64,000 nucleotides of DNA, from positions 124,001 to 188,000 of the forward strand of contig CALGIJ010000004.1 in NCBI GenBank assembly GCA_937915545.1. The letters are read 5' to 3'. Made by a program: the position numbers and the translations under genes. The notes beneath the pieces were generated by a model. The model saw only the letters and a program-made list of their open reading frames with translations, made no database searches and was not told the origin of the DNA. Source of the stretch: an uncultured Desulfobacterales bacterium (GTDB lineage: Bacteria; Desulfobacterota; Desulfobulbia; Desulfobulbales; Desulfocapsaceae). Below are positions 37,421-45,148 of the stretch, piece by piece; within the stretch, counting starts at the first letter, position 1; each line of letters begins with the position of its first letter.

Positions 37421-38731
37421 TCAGGCGGTGACCCGGCTACCGTGCGCCTCGTCGACATGGATCGGTCGACTGGTCAGCTTGGCGAGAATGACACCGGCAA
37501 CCAACAAGCCCCCCGAGATATAAAAGGCGTAGTTGAGGCTACCGGTAAGATCCTCGATGGTGCCGCCAAGTCTGGCCATGAAGAAACCGAGGCCCCAGCC
37601 GAAGAAAATCAGACCATAGTTCATGCCGAGGTTTTTCGGTCCGTAGAAATCGGCGGCGAACGAGGGCATCAGCGAAAGACCGCCACCGTACTGCCAGTAG
37701 GCCACGCCGACGGCGAGGAACAGCAGCAGGATGCTGCCGCTGCCCATGATGTAGGGAAGGGTGAAGAGACACAGTGCCGACACGGCGCAGTTGAGACAGT
37801 AGGCGTTGAGACGGCCGATTTTGTCGGAGTAGAAGCCGGTGCCAACCCTGCCCGCGGCGTTGACGAAGCCGCCGTAGGAGACCAGCAGCCAGGCATTGGC
37901 GGCAAAGAAGGGCACGTCCTTGGCGGCCTTGAGCATCATGGTGTTGGCGTTGGCGATGATCAGCAGGCCTGACTGGGTGGTAAGAATGAACATCACCACC
38001 AGGGCGTAGAACTGCCAGGTTTTGACGATCTCGCCGGGTTCCCAATTGGTGATCGTCGAGTTGGCGGTGGCGACATTGGCGCCCGCCAGCATCGGCGGTT
38101 TGTATCCCACCGGCGGGGTTTTCAACAGCTGCCCAGCGATGATCACCACCAGGGCAAAAATGGTCCCCAGTCCATAGAAACTGCCGGTGATGCCGAACTT
38201 GTCGATCAGGTACTGACCGAGAAAACCGATATACAGGGCAGCACCACCATAACCACCAACCACGATACCGGCGATGAGGCCACGCTTATGGGGCCCAAAC
38301 CACTTGAGGGCGGCCGGAGTCGGGGCGGCGTAGCCAATGCCCATGCCGATACCGCCGAGCACACCGAAGCCGAGGATGATACCCAGGTAACTCTTCATGT
38401 ACCCGGCGAGAAGACAGCCAAGGGCCAGTGTCAGTCCACCGAGGGTGGCACCAAAGCGGGGGCTGATCTTGTCCTGGATCCTGCCGCCGGGGATCATCAG
38501 GAACGCAAAAATGATAACGCAAAGCGAGAACGGAGTCGCCGCCTGAGCATTGTTGAGATAGGTCCATCCGGCATTGATGCCGGTCATCGCCTGACCGGCC
38601 TTGTCGACGTTGACCAAGGCGGTTTTCCAGATACTCCAGGCATAGAGGATACCGAGACAAAGGTTGATCGCCATGCCAGCAAAAACCGTTACCCAAGCCT
38701 GGCCCGGAACGGTCTGATTCGCCTGTGACAT
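37421..38731 (-). CDS. MFS transporter, oxalate/formate antiporter (OFA) family
   Basis: A 436-residue inner-membrane carrier with about twelve transmembrane segments. The family start is clear (VFAGMAINLCLGILYAWSIW). Loop 2-3 carries the MFS motif region GRIQDKISPRFGATLGG, and segment 4 has GGIGMGIGYAAPTPAALKWF, typical of OFA carriers. OFA members move small carboxylates such as formate, oxalate, lactate, acetate or pyruvate. The neighbouring acs gene suggests acetate or another short monocarboxylate, but this is context only. AGGAGA stands before the ATG. A 1.2 kb AT-rich gap lies upstream. Confidence 0.88.
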   Translation of the reverse strand: MSQANQTVPGQAWVTVFAGMAINLCLGILYAWSIWKTALVNVDKAGQAMTGINAGWTYLNNAQAATPFSLCVIIFAFLMIPGGRIQDKISPRFGATLGGLTLALGCLLAGYMKSYLGIILGFGVLGGIGMGIGYAAPTPAALKWFGPHKRGLIAGIVVGGYGGAALYIGFLGQYLIDKFGITGSFYGLGTIFALVVIIAGQLLKTPPVGYKPPMLAGANVATANSTITNWEPGEIVKTWQFYALVVMFILTTQSGLLIIANANTMMLKAAKDVPFFAANAWLLVSYGGFVNAAGRVGTGFYSDKIGRLNAYCLNCAVSALCLFTLPYIMGSGSILLLFLAVGVAYWQYGGGLSLMPSFAADFYGPKNLGMNYGLIFFGWGLGFFMARLGGTIEDLTGSLNYAFYISGGLLVAGVILAKLTSRPIHVDEAHGSRVTA

Positions 38732-39906
38732 CTGTTTCTCCTTATAGAAAAGTGAAAATCACATTGAAGTCTACCCACCCTTCACGCCCCCGTCGCTTTG
38801 TGCCGTATCCAGTCAAAGAGCATGCGTCCACTGAATTTTCCGGCTCGTAGCTCGCGGTTATGGAATATTCTTCACCGCCCCAGGCACCACCTCCTTTTTA
38901 TGTTATTTGGACCGTAATTTTTGCCCTTTTTGAATCTTGACTCTCATCAATACAACCTTGCTACATCGTGTTCAGGGGTCTTCTTTGCGTAATCATCAGT
39001 TTCGTTTATCTCAATCTACAGTATTTCTCAACATAATTTTTACAGGCCTTTAACATTCGCTATTCATTTCTATGTTGAGCCTAATTATCACACTATTTCA
39101 TACTTTTAGTAAATTTTGTCACCAGGTCGATCATCCATCCACATTCCCTTCCGGCACCATCATGGAGACCGTGAAGAGATGAAAATGTGTCGAGGGGGAC
39201 GTTCACAACAAAATATTACATGTAATGACGAGGGGAACAATGATCTTTTTAATTGTTATGCTCGCCTCATGAAAACAATTTCCAAGGACTGACAAACGAC
39301 AGTTTTAAAACCTCTGCATTATTGCAATTACCTGACTATTTATTGGTGCCTTATTTCTTGAGATATCTGGCTCTTTGATACATGTCACCCGACAAACACA
39401 CAATTCTCAAGGACGGACGTTAACATGGAGCTCCGCTACCGTGAAAGGACGACCGTTCCATGGCGGCAAGGCAGGGCGAAGCCACGGCGCCTGGAAAATG
39501 AACCAGATGATCAACAGAAGACTGAGGGCTTCGCCTGGCCGCTGGCAGCCGCAAGAGGAGAGGGTGAAGCGCGGTCTGCGGGGCGATGGCGCCTGACCGT
39601 CAACACCTGCTCCTTGAGAGAATCGCTTGTCCAGCCGACTCCCGGCGGCAAGCTCACTGCAAACACCACGAGGCTCTCCAGGAGAGTTTCAACGGCAGAA
39701 ATGAACGCGCCTCTGCAGCCCGCAGCCTTCGTCGCGGCCAACGCAGACCTTGAAAAAGCTCTGCCAACGAGGTAGCGTGAAGAAACCAACGCCCCTTCAT
39801 CGCCCGCCCGCAGACGTGCCGGCAAGCCGCCTTCCGCAGCCAGCCCACCCTTCCGCACGAGGCTGGAAAGAGGACACCCTCCCCCGCCAACGTTAGAGAG
39901 ACCGGC
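38732..39906. other. 1.18 kb gap without a supported gene
   Basis: The first 650 bases are AT-rich, far below the surrounding GC level, and must hold the promoter of the OFA gene. A perfect palindrome ATTACATGTAAT lies at 39215-39226. The last 480 bases return to high GC. A 116-codon frame there (39425-39775) has no recognisable family, no membrane or motif character and poor coding look, so I do not call it. I see no tRNA, convincing riboswitch or mobile element. Confidence 0.5.
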
Positions 39907-41115
39907 ATGAACTTCCCCATGGAACCGCTATCGTCCGAGAAGCCGCCGACAGAAGATCGGCATCGCGCCTTCTTCCGCATCTTCGCCCAGATCAGCAAGG
40001 CCATCCACTCAGGCGAGAGCAGCGACGAGATCCTGCGCCACATTGCCGCCCATGTGCAGGAACTGCTCGACGCCAAAGGCTGCATCTACTGGATAATTGA
40101 TCGCGACCGCGGCGCAATCGTCGGCAAGCACTCGCATGGCTTTTCCTACCGCAGCCTCGAAGAAATGGATTATGCCACCCTCGCCGGGCTTTTCCCGCAC
40201 AGCGAAGAGCGGCTGGTGTGCATCGAGGATGCCCGCAACGACCAGCGCATCCCCGACCGCGAGCGACTCGGCAAACGACGGGTCGGCTCGATCAGCGCGC
40301 TCTTTTTCGGGATCACCGCCTCGCTCGAAGGCATCCTCGCCGTCTACTTCTACGATCAGCGCCGGTTGTCGGCGGAGCAGGCCGAACTGGTTACCGCACT
40401 GGGGGAACAGGGGGCCATTGCCCTGCAGAAGGCGATGAGCTTTGACGAGAAGATGATCGCCAACATGCGGCAGATGGTGGAGGGCCTGGCCATGGCCCTC
40501 GAGGCTAAGGACGAACAGACCCATGGCCACTCGGTTCGCGTCGCCGCGCTGGCGCGCATGGTAGCTGTAGAACTGGGGTTGAGCGACGGGGAGGCGGAGA
40601 CCATCCACCATGGGGGCATGCTGCACGACATCGGCAAGATCGGCATGGAGGATGCCATCCTGCAGCGCCTTGGCATTCTCAGCAAGAAGGAACTGGACAT
40701 TGTGCGCCGCCACCCGGAGATCGGCGCGCGCATCACCAAGCCCCTCAACGTGCTCAGCAACCTCGAGCCGCTCATTCTCCATCACCACGAGCGTTTCGAC
40801 GGCAGCGGTTACCCGAGGGGCCTGCGCGGCCGCGACATCCCCCTCGGGGCGCGCATCCTTACCGTTTGCGACGCCTTCGAGACCATGCTCGCCGGGCGCC
40901 GCCACCTGGTGGCAATGTCCCTCAACGACGCCGCCGCCAACCTTTCCAAGGAAAGCGGCCGCCATTTCGACCCCAAGGTGGTGCGGGCGCTGTTTTCCGG
41001 GCTGATGAAAAGCCCCGAAGTCCTCGGCCTGAGCGAGGAAGGTCGGCGCATCATCGCCAGGCACCGCGAAGAGGTGCGCTTCGTCGCCAACTTCGGCGAG
41101 GGGGCCTTTTTCTGA
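39907..41115 (+). CDS. GAF and HD-GYP domain protein (c-di-GMP phosphodiesterase)
   Basis: A 402-residue signalling protein. The N-terminal GAF domain (about residues 20-175) could bind a small ligand or partner. The HD-GYP domain (about 190-385) has the helix with HGHSVRVAALARMVA, the HD pair in MLHDIGKIGM, and the signature HHHERFDGSGYPRG. These are the metal and substrate residues of the phosphodiesterases that break c-di-GMP down to GMP or pGpG. There is no membrane segment or receiver domain. The gene stands alone; the ABC-F gene converges on it with a 10-base gap. Confidence 0.9.
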   Translation: MNFPMEPLSSEKPPTEDRHRAFFRIFAQISKAIHSGESSDEILRHIAAHVQELLDAKGCIYWIIDRDRGAIVGKHSHGFSYRSLEEMDYATLAGLFPHSEERLVCIEDARNDQRIPDRERLGKRRVGSISALFFGITASLEGILAVYFYDQRRLSAEQAELVTALGEQGAIALQKAMSFDEKMIANMRQMVEGLAMALEAKDEQTHGHSVRVAALARMVAVELGLSDGEAETIHHGGMLHDIGKIGMEDAILQRLGILSKKELDIVRRHPEIGARITKPLNVLSNLEPLILHHHERFDGSGYPRGLRGRDIPLGARILTVCDAFETMLAGRRHLVAMSLNDAAANLSKESGRHFDPKVVRALFSGLMKSPEVLGLSEEGRRIIARHREEVRFVANFGEGAFF

Positions 41116-41125
41116 TCAAGACCGC

Positions 41126-43111
41126 TCAGCCGAGTTTCAGCTCGGCGTCAATGGCGTCGATCTTTTCCTGGGCGGTCTCCCACTTGGCGTACCAGCGCTC
41201 CAGCCGGCGCCGGCAATCCTCATACTCGCGGCTGGTCTCGTTCCAGGCCTTCTCGTCCTTGTAGAGCTCGGGATCAGCCATGATCGCCTCGAGTTCCTCC
41301 TTGCGCCGCTCGGCCTCGTCGATCTTCTCCTCCGCCTCGGCCAGCTGCTTGAGCCATGGCCCGGCGCGGCGGCTGCGCTCCTGGCGGAGCTGCGCCTCGA
41401 GGCGCTTGCGATCGCGGCGACTGTCGGGGGAATCACCCGCCGTCGCGGCACTGGCCGGAACCTGCTCGCGGCGCCCCTCGGCGCGCCTCGCCTCTTCCTC
41501 GCGCAACGCCTCCTGCTTGGCGAGATACTCGGCGACATTACCCTCGTAGAGAGTGACCCGCCCCTCCCTGACCTCGAGCACCTTGTTGACGAAGCTGTCG
41601 AGGAAGTAGCGGTTATGGGAGACGACGACGATGGTGCCGTCGTACTGGGCCATGGCCTCCTGCAGCACCTCCTGCGAGCTCATGTCGAGGTGGTTGGTGG
41701 GCTCGTCGAGGAGCATGCAGTTGGCGGGAGTGGCGATCATCTTCGCCAGGGCGAGGCGGCTCTTCTCGCCGCCGGAGAGCACCGCCACCTTCTTGAGCAC
41801 ATCGTCGCCACGGAAGAGGAAGGCGCCGAGCAGGGAGCGGGTGCGGGTGACGGTCATCTCCTCGCCGACGGTGCCCATGGTCTCGAGCACGGTCAACTGC
41901 GGCGAGAGCTCCTGCGCCTGGTGCTGGCCGAAGTAGGACAGCTTGACATTGCTGCCAAGCCGGATGGTTCCCCGGTCCGGGGCCAGCTGACCGGCGAGGA
42001 TCTTGACCAGGGTGGATTTGCCGGCGCCGTTGACGCCGACCACCGCCACCTTGTCGCCGCGGCCAAGGAGCAACTCGACCTCGCGGAACACCACCTTGCC
42101 GTCGAAGGACTTGTCGAGGCCGGTGACGCGCAGTACGTCGCGGCCGGAATCGGGGGCCGGCGGGAAGGTGAAACGGATCTGCCGCTCGTCGTCGTCGAGC
42201 TCGATGAGCTCCATCTTCTCCAGCTGCTTGACCCTGCTCTGCACCTGGCGGGCCTTGGTCGACTTGGCGCGAAAGCGCTCCACGAAGCGCATCGTCTGGC
42301 GGATGCGCGCCTGCTGGTTATCGTAGGCGCCCTTCTCCACCGCCCGCCGCGCCGCCTTCTCGGTGACGTAATAGCTGTAGTTGCCCTTGTAGATGTCGAC
42401 GCGGCCGAAGCTCAGCTCCCAGGTGAGGTCGGTGCTCTTGTCGAGGAAGGTGCGATCGTGGGAGATGATCACCATGGCGCCGCGGTAGTCGCGCAGGAAC
42501 TGCTCGACCCAGGTCAGCGAGTCGAGATCGAGGTGGTTGGTGGGCTCGTCGAGGAGCAGCAGCGAGGGCGCCTCGAGCAGCATCTTGGCGAGTTTGAGGC
42601 GCATCTGCCAGCCGCCGGAAAACACCGACACCGGCTTGTCGAGGTCCTCGCGGCGAAAACCGAGACCGAGCAGCACCTTCTCGATCTTCGCGCCAATGGT
42701 GTAGATGTCGCTGCCGTCGAGGAGGTGCTGCAGCTCCCCCTGGCGTTGCAGCAGCGCCGCCAGCTCCGCGGACTCCGGCGGCAGATGGTGGATGCGCTCA
42801 TGCAGCTCGGCGAGCTCGTGCTGCCTCTCCAGCAGGGGGGCGAAGGCAGTCTGCGCCTCCTCGTAGAGGGAACGCGAGGAGAAGAGCTCGCTCGACTCCT
42901 GGGGCAGGTAGCCGACGGTAACGTTCCTGGCGCAGCTGACGACCCCATCGTCGGCGGCGCTGACCCCGGCCATGATCTTCAGCAAAGTGGTCTTGCCCGC
43001 CCCGTTGACACCCACCAAACCGATGCGGTTGCCCTCGTAGACCTGAACGGAGATGTCCTTGAAGAGATGCTTCTCGCCGTAGCGAATATCGAGATGATTA
43101 ACCGACAACAT
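41126..43111 (-). CDS. ABC-F family ATPase (ribosome-associated type)
   Basis: A soluble twin-ATPase of 661 residues without membrane domain. The first cassette has GVNGAGKTTLL, a signature VFSGGWQMRLKLA and LLLLDEPTNHLDLDSL. A charged linker (about 240-330) is followed by the second cassette with GVNGAGKSTLV, VLSGGEKSRLALA and MLLDEPTNHLDMSS. A C-terminal coiled coil rich in Glu/Arg (about 530-661, ending in EKIDAIDAELKLG) is like Uup and YdiF. ABC-F proteins bind the ribosomal E site and act on translation stalls. The start overlaps the end of the radical SAM gene by 14 bases. Which ABC-F subgroup it belongs to cannot be fixed by eye. Confidence 0.9.
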   Translation of the reverse strand: MLSVNHLDIRYGEKHLFKDISVQVYEGNRIGLVGVNGAGKTTLLKIMAGVSAADDGVVSCARNVTVGYLPQESSELFSSRSLYEEAQTAFAPLLERQHELAELHERIHHLPPESAELAALLQRQGELQHLLDGSDIYTIGAKIEKVLLGLGFRREDLDKPVSVFSGGWQMRLKLAKMLLEAPSLLLLDEPTNHLDLDSLTWVEQFLRDYRGAMVIISHDRTFLDKSTDLTWELSFGRVDIYKGNYSYYVTEKAARRAVEKGAYDNQQARIRQTMRFVERFRAKSTKARQVQSRVKQLEKMELIELDDDERQIRFTFPPAPDSGRDVLRVTGLDKSFDGKVVFREVELLLGRGDKVAVVGVNGAGKSTLVKILAGQLAPDRGTIRLGSNVKLSYFGQHQAQELSPQLTVLETMGTVGEEMTVTRTRSLLGAFLFRGDDVLKKVAVLSGGEKSRLALAKMIATPANCMLLDEPTNHLDMSSQEVLQEAMAQYDGTIVVVSHNRYFLDSFVNKVLEVREGRVTLYEGNVAEYLAKQEALREEEARRAEGRREQVPASAATAGDSPDSRRDRKRLEAQLRQERSRRAGPWLKQLAEAEEKIDEAERRKEELEAIMADPELYKDEKAWNETSREYEDCRRRLERWYAKWETAQEKIDAIDAELKLG

Positions 43112-44099
43112 AGTCCATGCTTCCTCGTGCCCGGTCTTTCTCGGGCAGGATGGTATAGCGTCCGGCGAAGCCGAGTTCGCCAAGACGCCGAAAGTTGATG
43201 CCGCTGACCCCGGCCACCCGGCCATGGTCGCGGTGCGAGATATGCACAAAGAGGTGCTGCCCCGGCCGCAGCCGAGCCAGCCGGCGGCGCAGCTCGCCAA
43301 AGAGCAGCCGCCCACGCACCAGTTCGCCGAAGGCGGAATGGAAGGGGCCGGCGATAAAGCATTCGGCAAGCGCCGGCCCGGGCTGCAGGCCAAGGCGCAC
43401 CACCCTCACCCCGGCGGCGGTCAGCCGCTTGTGGGCGTCGGCGCACAAGACCACCGCCTCGGCCAGACTCAATGGGCGGTAGAGGCCGCGGCGATACCTC
43501 TCGGCCAGCCCCGAGCCCTCCACGACCAGCAGGGGGTAGAGGCGCGCCAGGGACGGGCGCAGGCGGGCCACCTCCTCGATGCCGCGCCGAAAGGAGGCCC
43601 GCGTTTCCCCGGGCAGCCCGACGAGCAGCTGCACGCCGACCTCGAACCCATGATCCTGCAGCAGGCGGATGGCGCGGCGCGACTGGGCTGCGTCATGGCC
43701 GCGGCCGCTGTCCTGCAGGGCTCGGTCGTTCAGCGACTGCACCCCGAGCTCCACCGTCTCCACCCCCAGGGCGCGCAGCAGCCGGCAGGTCTCCCCGTCC
43801 AGGCAGTCGGGCCGGGTGGAGAGGCGAATACCTTGGACGCGGCCGGCATCGCGATAGGGGCGCACCACCGCCAGCAGCCGCCGCTGCTCATCCTCGGGCA
43901 GGCAGGTGAAGGAGCCGCCATAGAAGGCCACCTGCACGTGGGCGCCGCTTCGCGCAAAGCCCAGCCAGCGCTCGATCTCGGCGGCGAGCGCGTCGCTCCC
44001 GTGATCATCCCCGGGGCCGGCGATGCCCTCCTGGTTGCAGAAGAGGCAGTGATGCGGGCAGCCGCGATGGGGGATGAACAGGGGGATGACCAGCCTCAT
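43098..44099 (-). CDS. radical SAM protein, Elp3/oxygen-independent-coproporphyrinogen-like fold
   Basis: A 333-residue enzyme with the cluster motif CPHHCLFC (C-x3-C-x2-C) near residue 14. FYGGSFTCLPEDEQ and RLSTRPDCL, and then VELGVQSLNDRALQDSGRGH, are shared with the Elp3-like radical SAM family. LLVGLPGET follows. Many such proteins are encoded next to rnc in Desulfobacterota and Geobacter; their substrate is not settled. It overlaps the end of rnc by four bases and the ABC-F start by 14, so the three genes rnc, radical SAM and ABC-F form a tightly packed unit. Confidence 0.85.
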   Translation of the reverse strand: MRLVIPLFIPHRGCPHHCLFCNQEGIAGPGDDHGSDALAAEIERWLGFARSGAHVQVAFYGGSFTCLPEDEQRRLLAVVRPYRDAGRVQGIRLSTRPDCLDGETCRLLRALGVETVELGVQSLNDRALQDSGRGHDAAQSRRAIRLLQDHGFEVGVQLLVGLPGETRASFRRGIEEVARLRPSLARLYPLLVVEGSGLAERYRRGLYRPLSLAEAVVLCADAHKRLTAAGVRVVRLGLQPGPALAECFIAGPFHSAFGELVRGRLLFGELRRRLARLRPGQHLFVHISHRDHGRVAGVSGINFRRLGELGFAGRYTILPEKDRARGSMDYVVG

Positions 44100-44836
44100 G
44101 CGGCCCGCTGGCCCCCGTTGCCGATGGAGCCGAGGGCGGCGGCGGCTGCCCGCTGCTCGGCCTCTTTCTTCGAGCCGGCCTGACCGGTGGCCAGCACCTG
44201 ATCCTGAAAACAGACGGCGGCGGTGAACTGCCGCTGGTGCGATGGGCCGTCCTCGGCCTCGATGCGGTAGGTGGGCGCCTGGCCATAGCGCTCCTGCAGC
44301 ACCTCCTGCAGACGGCTCTTGGCGTCGCCGATCAGCAGCTCCTCCTTCTTGTCATCGATTCCGGGAGAGAAGAGCCGGCCAACGATCTCCGCCACCGCTC
44401 CGTAGCCGCCATCCTCGAAGATCGCACCAAGCATGGCCTCGTAGGCGCAGGAGAGGATTGAGGGCTTGCTGCGACCCTGGGACGAGTCCTCGCCACGGCC
44501 GAGGGCCAGGTAGCGGCCGAGATCGATGTCGCGGGCCATGCGGGCGAGGTGCTGCTCGTTGACCAGGGAGGCGCGCAGCTTGCTCAGCTCGCCCTCCTGC
44601 AGCTGCGGATAGCGCCGATAGAGGAGGTGGCCGATAACTAGATCGAGCACGGCGTCGCCAAGGTACTCGAGCCGCTCGTTGCTCCCCGCACTGATGCCCT
44701 GCTCGAAGGCGTAGGAGGAGTGGATGACCGCGTTCTGCAGCAGACGCAGGTCGGTGAAACGATAGCCGATGGCCACCTCCAGGCCCGCCAAGGCTTCCTT
44801 GTTGGCCCGCACCAGCGAGTCGATATCCTGAACCAT
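44096..44836 (-). CDS. rnc: ribonuclease III
   Basis: Double-strand-specific endoribonuclease for rRNA and mRNA processing, 246 residues. The nuclease signature NERLEYLGDAVLDLVIG carries the catalytic Glu and Asp residues, and AYEAMLGAIFEDGGY holds the second acidic set. The C-terminal dsRNA-binding domain runs from SRLQEVLQERYGQAPTY to KKEAEQRAAAAAL. The ATG at 44836 (MVQDIDSLVRANK) follows a purine stretch; the open frame beyond it runs into the tRNA promoter region. It is the first gene of the rnc-radical SAM-ABC-F unit and divergent from the tRNA-Cys gene. Confidence 0.94.
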   Translation of the reverse strand: MVQDIDSLVRANKEALAGLEVAIGYRFTDLRLLQNAVIHSSYAFEQGISAGSNERLEYLGDAVLDLVIGHLLYRRYPQLQEGELSKLRASLVNEQHLARMARDIDLGRYLALGRGEDSSQGRSKPSILSCAYEAMLGAIFEDGGYGAVAEIVGRLFSPGIDDKKEELLIGDAKSRLQEVLQERYGQAPTYRIEAEDGPSHQRQFTAAVCFQDQVLATGQAGSKKEAEQRAAAAALGSIGNGGQRAA

Positions 44837-44892
44837 CGAAAAATTCCCTTGTGTATTTTTCCCGCTATGGTATAAAACTGACCTTCGCACAA

Positions 44893-44968
<76 letters not shown>

Positions 44969-44979
44969 CGAATTCTAAA

Positions 44980-45014
44980 GGGATTACAGACTGTTTGTCT
45001 GTAATCCCTTTTTT
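44980..45014 (+). terminator. intrinsic terminator of tRNA-Cys
   Basis: A perfect 12-bp stem, GGGATTACAGAC (44980-44991) and GTCTGTAATCCC (44997-45008), with a 5-base loop and six T directly after. It lies 12 bases beyond the tRNA CCA end. Confidence 0.92.
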
Positions 45015-45148
45015 CATTGCCGCGTGCGGCGCAGGTACTGCCGCCGGGCGGCGCCGCCCTTGCCGCCGGCCGAAAAAAGCAAGGCAGTACTTACCCGAAA
45101 ACACCCGGGCGGTCAAGGAGCCTGAGTCCTCCCCGCCCCGGCTCCGTT

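Noticed and set aside
39051..39060. TAACATT half-site in the gap before the OFA transporter
   Set aside because: The second half reads CGCTA instead of GTTA; a single half-site is expected by chance in AT-rich DNA.
39440..39540. Possible c-di-GMP (GEMM) riboswitch upstream of the HD-GYP gene
   Set aside because: A GCGAAGCCACGG-like stretch recalls part of the aptamer, but the rest of the fold is not readable and the HD-GYP start is more than 350 bases away.
39425..39775. 116-codon open frame before the HD-GYP gene
   Set aside because: No family resemblance, no membrane or signal character, no convincing ribosome site, and another frame overlaps it. Treated as non-coding.
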